From DATBGS01 sp036557885 (GTDB taxonomy: Bacteria; Chloroflexota; Ktedonobacteria; Ktedonobacterales; DATBGS01), in assembly GCA_036557885.1 (NCBI GenBank), contig DATBGS010000148.1, positions 1 through 53,755 on the forward strand: DNA of 53,755 nt, in the 5' to 3' direction. Shown piece after piece: positions 20,537-27,811 of this stretch. The notes under the pieces are model-generated. The model saw nothing but the letters and a program-made list of their open reading frames with translations. It was not told the origin of the DNA and did not search any database. The position numbers and the translations under genes are program-made. The stretch's first letter is position 1; every line of letters begins with the position of its first letter.

Positions 20537-21346
20537 CTATTTCCTGGTCACGCGAATCATGATGATACTGAGTTCATAGAGCACTGTCATCGCGGTGCCC
20601 AAAACAACCGGGCTGTAAGGGTCGGTGCCTGGGGTGAGAAAGGTGGAGAGAATCCACAAGATCACCAGCGCCACCACACGCTTCCTGCGCAACAGCTGCG
20701 AGGACACGACGCCAATCTGGGCCAGAAACGTCAAGATGAGCGGCAGTTCAAAGACGATCCCAAACGCCAGCATGAAGAAGGCGATAAAGGTAAAGTAGCT
20801 GTCCGCCGTCACCAGTTCCAGAAAATCGCCTTTCCCAAAATTGATTAACCACTGTACCGGAAAATGCAGAGTGAAGTAGCCGACAGCCAGACCAGCCAGG
20901 AACAACACCAGGCCAACCATCACAAACGGGCCAGCCCAGCGGCGCTCGCGCCGTGTCAGTCCTGGGGCCACAAATGCCCATACCTGATAGAGCGTTACCG
21001 GCGCAGCCAGGCATATTCCCACCGCTACCGAAAGTTTGAGGAACACGGTGAACGATTCGCCAACCCCGTTGACCACCAGGGTATATTCGGTTCCTGGGGT
21101 GGTCTTGATGCCAACCGCATCAGGCGGGAGCGGCAACGTCAGCACGTGCAAAATTTGCTCGCGGAAGATAAAGCCAACAATACTGCCCAGGACAATGACA
21201 ACAGCACAGACAAGAATCCGACGGCGCAATTCCTCCAGATGCTCCACAAGGGTCATCGTAGCGCCGGTTTCTTCTTCCTCCTGGTCAGGTGACTCTGGCT
21301 CGTCAACGCCGACAGCCTGCTCGAATTCTGCTTCGCTCGTTGCCAT
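20537..21346 (-). CDS. tatC: Sec-independent protein translocase subunit TatC
   Basis: Multispanning receptor for twin-arginine signal peptides. 269 residues. After an acidic N-terminal stretch come the TatC signature LVEHLEELRRRI, six membrane segments, the FVAPGLTRRERR loop, and the conserved GIVFELPLI and RRKRVVALVILWILS blocks. ATG start with AGAGG upstream. It is downstream of tatA on the same strand, separated by 219 nt. With tatA it gives a minimal TatAC system with no separate tatB in view. It ends at the bidirectional terminator. Confidence 0.95.
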   Translation of the reverse strand: MATSEAEFEQAVGVDEPESPDQEEEETGATMTLVEHLEELRRRILVCAVVIVLGSIVGFIFREQILHVLTLPLPPDAVGIKTTPGTEYTLVVNGVGESFTVFLKLSVAVGICLAAPVTLYQVWAFVAPGLTRRERRWAGPFVMVGLVLFLAGLAVGYFTLHFPVQWLINFGKGDFLELVTADSYFTFIAFFMLAFGIVFELPLILTFLAQIGVVSSQLLRRKRVVALVILWILSTFLTPGTDPYSPVVLGTAMTVLYELSIIMIRVTRK

Positions 21347-21565
21347 ACTTGCCTCTCTCGAATGCGCACCTCGCCCACCCGCTCGCTAGAAATCAGCGGG
21401 TGCTGCCCGGCACGCCAGACGTATTCCTGGTTGCTGGCACACCAGCCTCTCCCCTTAAAAAAACTGCGGCCACCAGAAGAGCAGCGGAAAGCGCATGCAA
21501 TCCCATCTCTATGCGACTATCCGCGCCTCAACATGGACCATGCTTGCCTCGACGCCCGATTCTGC

Positions 21566-21859
21566 TTACTCGCCATCGCGGGCTGCCGACTCAACTACCT
21601 GCGCATCGGAGATAGAAGAAGCGAGCGGCTCAGAGGCGCGTGGCGTGGCAACGCTGGACGATGGGGTCGGAGGAATTTGCTTTGGCTCCGGGGGCTTGGG
21701 GTTCTGGACCTGCTCCACCACCTCGGAGGTCGCCTTCTTAAATTCGCGGATGCTTTTCCCAACCGCGCCACCAATCTCTGGAAGTTTGCGTGGGCCAAAG
21801 ATGATGAGCGCGATGATCAAAATGACGACCAGATCAAAGCCGTGAAATCCAAATGGCAT
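21566..21859 (-). CDS. tatA: Sec-independent translocase TatA/E-type pore protein
   Basis: 97-residue TatA-family protein. It has a short N-terminal membrane helix (FDLVVILIIALIIF), the hinge FGPRKLPEIGGAVGKSIREF, then an amphipathic helix and a Pro/Ser-rich cytoplasmic tail. TatA oligomers form the translocation pathway for folded proteins recruited by TatC. ATG start at 21859 with GCGAGG upstream. A likely extended -10 promoter lies at 21935-21943. TatA and TatB look alike at this level; the length and the FGP hinge suit TatA. Confidence 0.92.
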   Translation of the reverse strand: MPFGFHGFDLVVILIIALIIFGPRKLPEIGGAVGKSIREFKKATSEVVEQVQNPKPPEPKQIPPTPSSSVATPRASEPLASSISDAQVVESAARDGE

Positions 21860-21934
21860 GTGCTGCCTCGCTTTCCGCTGGTCAGTGGCGCCGGGGCGCT
21901 ACTGGCGAAGGTGTTTTTTTCACATTCAACGAGA

Positions 21935-21943
21935 ATTATACCA
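21935..21943 (-). promoter_or_regulatory. Extended -10 promoter for tatA
   Basis: On the minus strand TGGTATAAT fits the TGN-TATAAT pattern. No clear -35. The predicted leader is about 70 nt. Confidence 0.6.
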
Positions 21944-22128
21944 TGATCTTCTGGGTTGGGCTACCATCGCGCCCCAGGTCCACGCCCAGGAACTTCCCTC
22001 GCTTCTCTGCCCGCGCTGGTTACTTCAGGCGTTCTGCGCCTTCCCCCTCTGCTCATGGTGCTGTGTGTTCATACACTTCAAAGGCCATCTTAGATCAGAT
22101 ATTGATCAGGCGTTGGGACAAGTGTACA

Positions 22129-22162
22129 ACAAAAAAAGGCATAGCCCACCGCGAGCCATGCC
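22129..22162 (-). terminator. Intrinsic terminator of acpP
   Basis: On the minus strand GGCATGGCTC pairs with GGGCTATGCC over 10 bp, including G-U pairs, around a 5-nt loop. A run of T follows immediately. It lies about 27 nt after the acpP stop. Confidence 0.85.
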
Positions 22163-22188
22163 CCATAGAGCATAAGACCTTTTTCCGC

Positions 22189-22434
22189 CTAGCGGAGGTG
22201 TTCCTCGATAAACTCCTGCGCATCGCCAACCGTTTTGATCTCCTCGGCCTCTTTATCCGAGATTTGGAGCTTAAACTCCTCTTCGAGCGACATGATCAGC
22301 TCGACCAGATCAAGCGAATCCGCATTTAGATCATCAACAAACGAAGCGCTAGGAACCACATCAGCCTCATCCACACCCAACTGATCCACAATAAGTTTCT
22401 TCAGTCGATCAAATACATCAAAATCCGATTTCAT
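22189..22434 (-). CDS. acpP: Acyl carrier protein
   Basis: Carries growing acyl chains in fatty-acid synthesis. 81 acidic residues. The phosphopantetheine attachment serine lies in LNADSLDLVELIMSLEEEF (Ser40), the canonical AcpP site. ATG start with AGGGTGA just upstream. It is separated from nusB by 161 nt and ends at a strong terminator. The close upstream presence of fabD and fabG on the same strand fits a fatty-acid role. Confidence 0.96.
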   Translation of the reverse strand: MKSDFDVFDRLKKLIVDQLGVDEADVVPSASFVDDLNADSLDLVELIMSLEEEFKLQISDKEAEEIKTVGDAQEFIEEHLR

Positions 22435-22595
22435 TCACCCTGCGCGGCGCCCATACTCCTGCCAGTCACCTGGGGAGCAGCACCGCCCTCCTTTCATGTT
22501 CTACCCCAAAGGGAAGCAATGGGACATGCGTCCCTTGATATAGTGGCCCCACCAGGGGCAAAGCGCTAAGCCAAAGCAATGTTCCTTGTCAGGGT

Positions 22596-23048
22596 TCATG
22601 TAGGCTCACGCTTCTTCTTCCGCGCGCCAGGGTCATCTGACCGCTGCTCCAAAATCGCCCCAAGAACCCCATTGACAAATCGGGCTGAGTGCTCGCTGCC
22701 AAAGGTTTTAGCAAGCACCACCGCCTCATTTATGGCGCTTCTTGCTGGTACCGTATTATTGTACAGAATCTCGAAGATTGCAAGCCTCAAGATATTTTTA
22801 TCTATCTTTGCCATCTGCTGCAACGACCATTCATGTGATGCTGCCCGCTCAATCTCCTGGTCAATTGCCGACAGATGACCTAGCACCCCCTGCACTAACT
22901 CACTGGCAAACGCTGTCACCTGCTCCGAAAGACGGCGCTCATCTGCCTGACGAGCCAAGACCTCCTCTGCGGGATGTTCGGTGGAGTCCCACTCATAGAG
23001 CACTTGCAGGGCAACCATTCGCCCCTCTCTGCGCACCCCCATTGGCAT
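22596..23048 (-). CDS. nusB: Transcription antitermination factor NusB
   Basis: NusB binds boxA RNA with NusE (S10) for rRNA antitermination. The 150-residue product has RREGRMVALQVLYEWD, the IDKNILRLAIFEILY core and NEAVVLAKTFGSEHSARFVN near the C-terminus, all family hallmarks. The tail is basic. The start is an ATG at 23048, or an ATG two codons later. It follows the Asp23-like gene by 23 nt, the same order as in Firmicutes. Confidence 0.95.
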   Translation of the reverse strand: MPMGVRREGRMVALQVLYEWDSTEHPAEEVLARQADERRLSEQVTAFASELVQGVLGHLSAIDQEIERAASHEWSLQQMAKIDKNILRLAIFEILYNNTVPARSAINEAVVLAKTFGSEHSARFVNGVLGAILEQRSDDPGARKKKREPT

Positions 23049-23071
23049 CTCAGCATCGCCCCCAACCCATA

Positions 23072-23404
23072 TTACGCCACATCTTGAATGTAGACGTTGA
23101 TTTGTTTGACGTGCAGGCCGACAAGATGCTCAATGGCGCCAGAGACTGCATCCTGCACCGCTGTTGCCACCTCGACCATATTACTCCCACTCTGCACCAC
23201 CAGATAGAGGTCTATACTGACCATCTCCTCTTTCATGGTCAGCGCAATCCCCTGATATGGCGCCTCGCGGTCAAGAAAACGGGAGAGATAGCCGCCAATG
23301 GGCGCCAGCCGGATGACTCCAGGCACGCTGAGCGCCGTCATCTCGATGATCGTCTTCAGCGCTTCCCTGGCAATACGCACGGCCCCAAGCTGTTTCGTCT
23401 CCAT
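23072..23404 (-). CDS. Asp23/Gls24 family envelope stress protein
   Basis: 110-residue Asp23/YloU-like protein, recognised from LGAVRIAREALKTIIEMTAL, VPGVIRLAP and the alternating VSIDLYLVV / VAVQDAVSGAIEHLVGL / INVYIQDV pattern. Members are membrane-associated or cytoplasmic proteins linked to cell-envelope stress and growth; the molecular role is not settled. The ATG at 23404 has AGAGGGG at 6 nt; a GTG at 23422 is less likely. It lies between fabG (gap 20 nt) and nusB, so it is part of that operon. Confidence 0.85.
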   Translation of the reverse strand: METKQLGAVRIAREALKTIIEMTALSVPGVIRLAPIGGYLSRFLDREAPYQGIALTMKEEMVSIDLYLVVQSGSNMVEVATAVQDAVSGAIEHLVGLHVKQINVYIQDVA

Positions 23405-23424
23405 CGTTTGCCCCTCTTGCACCT

Positions 23425-24207
23425 CTACAGCCCCATTCCGCCATCAATCACCAGCACCTGGCCCGTAATATAGTCTGACGCCGGGGTACATAAAAAGGCA
23501 ATCACTCCGGCAATATCCTCTGACGTGCCAATGCGACGCAAAGCCACATGGTCCAGGAGCCGTTTGCGGGCAGCCTCATCCAGATGCCCGATCAACTCTG
23601 TCTCAACCAGCCCAGGCGCAACCGCATTCACGGTAATCCCGCGTGAGCCAACTTCCTGAGCCAGGCTTTTTGTAAAGGCAATCATGCCAGCCTTGGCCGC
23701 TGAATAATTCGTCTGCCCAGGATTGCCGACAATGCCCGCCACAGAAGAGACGTTGATAATTCGCCCCCAGCGCGCTTTCAGCATACTGCGTACCGCAAGC
23801 TTAGAACAGAGATAGGCTGATTTCAGATTCGTGTTGAGCACCATGTCCCAATCCGCTTCAGTGATGCGCATGAGCAGGTTGTCACGGGTCAGGCCAGCAT
23901 TATTGACCAGAATATCCACGCCGCCAAACACTTGCGTAGCTGTGGCAAAAAGCTGCTCCACGTCGGCGCTTTTGCTCACATCTGCCTTCAGAGCAAGCGC
24001 CTTGCCACCCTGCTGTTCAATCTGGTGAAGCACTTCGTCGGCAGCCTCTTTGCTCTCGCGGTAATTGATGACCACCTTCGCGCCCATACGCGCCAGTTCA
24101 AGCGCCGCAGCGCGCCCAATGCCACGAGTGCTCCCCGTCACCAGCGCTGTTTTGCCCGCCAGGAGTGCTGCGCTCCCGCCCGCTGGATCACGTTCACCCT
24201 GCTTCAT
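23425..24207 (-). CDS. fabG: 3-oxoacyl-[acyl-carrier-protein] reductase
   Basis: NADPH-dependent reductase of the fatty-acid cycle, 260 residues. The SDR fold is clear: TGSTRGIGRAAALELA dinucleotide motif, NNAG, the catalytic Ser in NVSSVAGIVG, and YSAAK with Tyr and Lys. The C-terminal ITGQVLVIDGGMGL matches FabG. ATG start with AGGAGG upstream. It follows fabD by 36 nt and precedes asp23-like and nusB. The placement beside fabD and acpP supports FabG over a general SDR. Confidence 0.95.
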   Translation of the reverse strand: MKQGERDPAGGSAALLAGKTALVTGSTRGIGRAAALELARMGAKVVINYRESKEAADEVLHQIEQQGGKALALKADVSKSADVEQLFATATQVFGGVDILVNNAGLTRDNLLMRITEADWDMVLNTNLKSAYLCSKLAVRSMLKARWGRIINVSSVAGIVGNPGQTNYSAAKAGMIAFTKSLAQEVGSRGITVNAVAPGLVETELIGHLDEAARKRLLDHVALRRIGTSEDIAGVIAFLCTPASDYITGQVLVIDGGMGL

Positions 24208-24243
24208 CTGGTCGTGGCCTCCTGAAAAACTTCGCCTTTATTA

Positions 24244-25266
24244 CTATTGCCCGGCAGCCTGCGTCAGCAGTCCGGTTGCCACGCGCTCCACATCAGCAGC
24301 AGAACTCACCGAATAGGTTGTCGCTCCTTTAGCGATGCGCTTGATCAAACCAGAAAGCACCTGACCAGGACCAATCTCCACAAAAGAGGAAACGCCTTCC
24401 GCTGCAAGAAACTCAACAGTCTTGGTCCACTGCACCGGGGAGACAATCTGCACGGCCAGTTCCTTCCGAAACTCGGCACCTGTATGCAAGGGACGCGCCG
24501 AAATATTCGAGATGACTGGAATCCTGGCATCGCTGAACTGCCGTTCAGCAATCGCGGCGGCTAATCCCACCGACGCGGGCTGCATCACTGGCGAATGAAA
24601 CGCCGCGCTGACCACCAGCGGCACCACCCGTTTGGCCCCGCGCGTCGCAGCCAGCTCCATTGCGCGTTCCAGTGCCCGCTGCTCGCCAGAAATCACGATC
24701 TGACCCGGCGAATTGTAATTCGCCACCACCACTTCTCCCAGCCCTGGGTGGGCATGCGCGCTTGCGCCCAACGCTGCCAGCGTCTCTTGTGTGGCCTGTG
24801 CGCAGACCTCTTGCAAGGTCGCATCGTCCAACCCCAAGACCGCTGCCATCCCGCCGGGGCAGTGCTGCCCCTCTTCGTGCATCAAACGCCCACGCTCGCG
24901 CAACAGCGTAAGCGCTGCATCTGCCTTCAGCACGCCTCCCGCGACCAGAGCCGCGTACTCGCCTACGCTGTGTCCAGCAACGTAAGCAGGTTGGATACGC
25001 TGCGCCGCGCCGCGTGCTGCCAGAAACTCCTCAAATGCCGCCAGCAATGCCAGGCTAACTGCAACAATGGCGGGCTGAGCATTCACAGTTTCTTTGAGGG
25101 TTTCTTCCGGGCCATGCAAGCAAAGATCAGACAGGGCAAACCCCAACGTCTGATCGGCATGCTCAAAGACCTGCCGCGCCGCAGAATATGCCGAGGCTAC
25201 ATCCGCCCCCATACCAACAGCCTGACTCCCCTGCCCAGGGAAGACAAAGGCGATGCGCTCGGTCAT
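24244..25266 (-). CDS. fabD: Malonyl-CoA:ACP transacylase
   Basis: Transfers malonyl from CoA to ACP. 340 residues. It opens IAFVFPGQGSQAVGMG, has the nucleophile in AGHSVGEYAAL and the catalytic His in VSAAFHSPVM, ending with the EIGPGQVLSGLIKR block. Somewhat longer than E. coli FabD (about 310) because of insertions near residues 150-200. ATG with a GGGGGTGTGAAGG region upstream. It follows rpmF by about 30 nt in the yceD-rpmF-fabD-fabG order; plsX and fabH, common in this cluster, are absent. Confidence 0.95.
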   Translation of the reverse strand: MTERIAFVFPGQGSQAVGMGADVASAYSAARQVFEHADQTLGFALSDLCLHGPEETLKETVNAQPAIVAVSLALLAAFEEFLAARGAAQRIQPAYVAGHSVGEYAALVAGGVLKADAALTLLRERGRLMHEEGQHCPGGMAAVLGLDDATLQEVCAQATQETLAALGASAHAHPGLGEVVVANYNSPGQIVISGEQRALERAMELAATRGAKRVVPLVVSAAFHSPVMQPASVGLAAAIAERQFSDARIPVISNISARPLHTGAEFRKELAVQIVSPVQWTKTVEFLAAEGVSSFVEIGPGQVLSGLIKRIAKGATTYSVSSAADVERVATGLLTQAAGQ

Positions 25267-25296
25267 CCTTCACACCCCCTGCTGGCGCCGACGGCC

Positions 25297-25497
25297 TTAC
25301 TGCGCCGCCGGCCCTTTCTCTTTCACGAGTTGGACCTGGCGACCACGATACGTTTTGCAGTTTGGGCACATATGGTGCGCCAGACGTGGCTGGCGGCACT
25401 GTGGACAGGCCACCAATTGGGGAATCTTCACATGCAAATGGCTGCGCCGCTTCCCTTTCGCGGATTTGGTTACTTTTCGTTTTGGTAGAGCACCCAC
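25297..25497 (-). CDS. rpmF: 50S ribosomal protein L32
   Basis: 66-residue zinc-ribbon form of L32. The start MGALPKRKVTKSAKGKRRSH is typical, with paired CPQC and CPNC motifs for zinc binding. The start codon is GTG, supported by GAGGAG at 7 nt and by the family N-terminus. It lies between yceD and fabD, as in many bacteria. Confidence 0.95.
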   Translation of the reverse strand: MGALPKRKVTKSAKGKRRSHLHVKIPQLVACPQCRQPRLAHHMCPNCKTYRGRQVQLVKEKGPAAQ

Positions 25498-25646
25498 CGT
25501 TCTTCTCCTCTATCGTAAAAATTGCTGATGGCTTTGCGCGGCTGGCTGCGCGGCTGTACATCCCGCGCGTTCGCTCCATCGCATAGCATCTACGCCGCTC
25601 GCCTGTTTCGCCAGCGCCCGCCCATTGTACCACAAAGAGGCTCCTG

Positions 25647-26186
25647 CTACTCTGGCTGCGCAGTGTTGGCAAACAGATCTTTGAGCACACTGAAGCGCTC
25701 GTCCTCTGGCGGCTGGCAGTTGCATGGTCCTTCATTGAGATTTTTCCCGCACTGTGGGCACAGCCCGGCGCAGTCCTCCTTGCAGAGCGGCTGCATGGGG
25801 AGCGTCAGCAAGAGGTTTTGTCGAATGGCTTCGCGCAGGTCCAATTCATGATTATGATCAATGGGAAAGATCATTTCATTTTCGGTTTCTGGCAGAAACA
25901 CCCCTGTGACCACATCCACCGTTGGATAAAACTCTTCTTCCAGGCGAAACGCAATGGTGGAGGTAAAAGACTCCAGGCAGCGCACACAGACCATCTCCAC
26001 ATCTGCCTGAACGCGCCCATCCGCCAATATCCCCTGATTCGTCCGTCGAAAACGAACCTTGCCCTTCACCGGGCCAGCCAGACGGACTGAATCATCCTCC
26101 AATTCCAACGGCTCGGAATCATCGAGTTCGATGTACAGGCTGGTTCCCACCTGCGCTTTTAAAAGTTGAGCAACGTTATAGATCAT
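25647..26186 (-). CDS. yceD: DUF177/YceD family protein
   Basis: 179-residue YceD-like protein. It contains the family Cys pair in VEMVCVRCLESF, the DLREAIRQNLLLTLPMQPLC region and a Cys-rich C-terminus (CKEDCAGLCPQCGKNLNEG) that may bind zinc. YceD is linked to 23S rRNA accumulation/ribosome assembly in E. coli and plants and is usually next to rpmF, as here. ATG with GCGAGGAAG upstream. A full-consensus promoter lies about 110 nt upstream, so it is the likely first gene of the yceD-rpmF-fabD-fabG-asp23-nusB run. Confidence 0.88.
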   Translation of the reverse strand: MIYNVAQLLKAQVGTSLYIELDDSEPLELEDDSVRLAGPVKGKVRFRRTNQGILADGRVQADVEMVCVRCLESFTSTIAFRLEEEFYPTVDVVTGVFLPETENEMIFPIDHNHELDLREAIRQNLLLTLPMQPLCKEDCAGLCPQCGKNLNEGPCNCQPPEDERFSVLKDLFANTAQPE

Positions 26187-26296
26187 TGACTTCCTCGCTC
26201 CAGACTACCTGCTGGAATCAGCCTGCACCCGCGCCGCGCGAAGCGCCCTTGTTCCCTCAAGCGCCCTGCCTCGCGATGCTACAAGACAACAAAAGC

Positions 26297-26326
26297 ATTA
26301 TAAGAAGCAAAGCAGCATACTGTCAA
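26297..26326 (-). promoter_or_regulatory. Consensus promoter for the yceD-rpmF-fab operon
   Basis: On the minus strand TTGACA (26326-26321) and TATAAT (26302-26297) match consensus fully, with an 18-nt spacer. The predicted start near 26290 gives a leader of about 105 nt before yceD. Confidence 0.8.
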
Positions 26327-26416
26327 GCGCAGCATACTTGCATGATCAACGCTGATTTGCTGTGCTGCCTGAAGGAATGGAGAGCCATAAATCGCCGGGC
26401 TTAGCTGTCCCCTGCC

Positions 26417-26995
26417 CTATTTCGCCGGTTGAGAAACGCGACGGGCTGTCCGGGGTTCCGGGTACTGCTGTTCTTCTTCCGCAATCTGCTCATCAGCGCC
26501 CTCTTGCCTTGCGCCTGCTCTCCTTACTCGTGTGCGCTGGTTGAGTGTCTCGACCCCTTCGTGAATGCTCAGAAGCGTCCGCTCAAGCAGCACCTGCAAA
26601 TCGTCTAAACGCTCCTCCAGACCCCGCAGCGTCTCCACCGCGTAAGCATCCGCGCCATCGCGCAATTGGCTGGCCTCTTCCTTGGCCTCGCTTTTTATCT
26701 CGAAAGCACGCTCGTTTGCTAATCTGAGCACTTCTTCATCGTTCGTCAGTCGTTCAGCTTCTTCCTGCGCCGCCAGGATAATGCGGTCCCCCTCAGCCTG
26801 GGCCTGCGCCAGCAAGCGTTCTCGTTCCTGGCGCAAGCGATGCGCCTGCTTGATCTCCTCTGGCACCGCCGCCCGTATCTGATCTACCAACTCAAGCACA
26901 TCCTGCTCGCTTACAAGCACCCGGTTGGTCATCGGTATGCGCTGGCTGCCCGTAATGAGATGTTCAAGACTATCGAGAAGAGAAAGGATGACCAT
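26417..26995 (-). CDS. Coiled-coil protein, DivIVA/ATPase-like in character
   Basis: 192 residues. A short N-terminal segment (MVILSLLDSLEHLITGSQRI) precedes VLVSEQDVLELVDQIRAAVP and then a long charged coiled coil (about 45-160, rich in QERERLLAQAQAEG-type heptads), ending in a disordered Arg/Glu-rich tail. As I recall, homologues with a similar start sit near coaD in other Chloroflexota, sometimes annotated as ATPase or DivIVA-like; no ATP-binding motif is visible here. ATG with AAGGAGG upstream. It is 66 nt downstream of coaD. A scaffold or polar-growth role is only suggested by the coiled coil. Confidence 0.72.
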   Translation of the reverse strand: MVILSLLDSLEHLITGSQRIPMTNRVLVSEQDVLELVDQIRAAVPEEIKQAHRLRQERERLLAQAQAEGDRIILAAQEEAERLTNDEEVLRLANERAFEIKSEAKEEASQLRDGADAYAVETLRGLEERLDDLQVLLERTLLSIHEGVETLNQRTRVRRAGARQEGADEQIAEEEQQYPEPRTARRVSQPAK

Positions 26996-27061
26996 ACTTC
27001 TTCCTCCTTGCTTCAGCGGAGCAGCCCAGTGCTTTCTCTCATATCAGCAGACCACCGCTGG

Positions 27062-27583
27062 TCACTCTATGCTCGACTTGCCAAACTTCCGTTGCAATGC
27101 ACGTGCCACAGGCGCGGGCACCAGATCATGCGGATCGCCGCCCAGCTTCGCCACCTCTTTGAGCAAGCTGGAACTTAAAAAGAGGTAGCGTTGATCGCTC
27201 ACCATCAAGAGCATCTCAATCTCAGGCGCCAGCTTCCGGTTCATCAACGCCTGCTGAAACTCCGCCTCAAAATCCATCACAGACCGCAGCCCTTTCACAA
27301 TCACCTTGCTGTGTGTATGTCGCGCAAAATCCACCGATAGCCCTTCATACCCCTCAACCCGTACATTGGTCAGCCCTTGCTCAGCTATGCTCTCCCTCCA
27401 TAATTGCACCCGTTCCTCGGTGCTAAACAGGAGATTTTTGGCAGGCGTGGCATAAACCCCTATAATTAGCTCGTCAACCACCTGCGCGGCGCGGGTGGCA
27501 ATATCAAGATGTCCGTTGTGAAACGGGTCAAACGACCCTGGATACACGCCAATCAATGGCCGGTGAGCATTCTCTGCTTTCAC
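27062..27583 (-). CDS. coaD: Phosphopantetheine adenylyltransferase
   Basis: Fourth step of CoA biosynthesis: 4'-phosphopantetheine + ATP to dephospho-CoA. About 173 residues. It has the nucleotidyltransferase motif GVYPGSFDPFHNGHLDIATR, the KGLRSVMDFEAEFQQALMNR block and the C-terminal LFLSSSLLKEVAKLGG. The GTG at 27583 has AGAGGG at 7 nt; a TTG two codons upstream abuts the ribosome-binding site. It lies 228 nt downstream of recG on the same strand, with the coiled-coil gene after it. Confidence 0.95.
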   Translation of the reverse strand: MKAENAHRPLIGVYPGSFDPFHNGHLDIATRAAQVVDELIIGVYATPAKNLLFSTEERVQLWRESIAEQGLTNVRVEGYEGLSVDFARHTHSKVIVKGLRSVMDFEAEFQQALMNRKLAPEIEMLLMVSDQRYLFLSSSLLKEVAKLGGDPHDLVPAPVARALQRKFGKSSIE

Positions 27584-27811
27584 GCGCAAACCCTCTTTCC
27601 CCAGCGTTTTTATCAGGCATCAATGACGAAGAGAGCAGCGTCTTTCGGGGAAACATGCTTCAAGGTACGCACTCTGGTACACGCTCGATGCGTCAAGACG
27701 CTGGTTTCGGCAGAGCATATTAAACCATGCCGTCTTCCCGGTGTCTATGCCAGGCATGGGGCAGTACACGTTACGCGGAAGCGCGTCGAGGGAAAGAAAG
27801 ACGCCAGCAAA

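Larger units (their letters stand above)
21860..22188. other. acpP-tatA intergenic region
   Basis: 329 nt between two minus-strand genes. It holds the terminator of acpP (22129-22162) and the promoter of tatA (21935-21943). Nothing else is recognisable; open frames here lack coding character. Confidence 0.55.
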
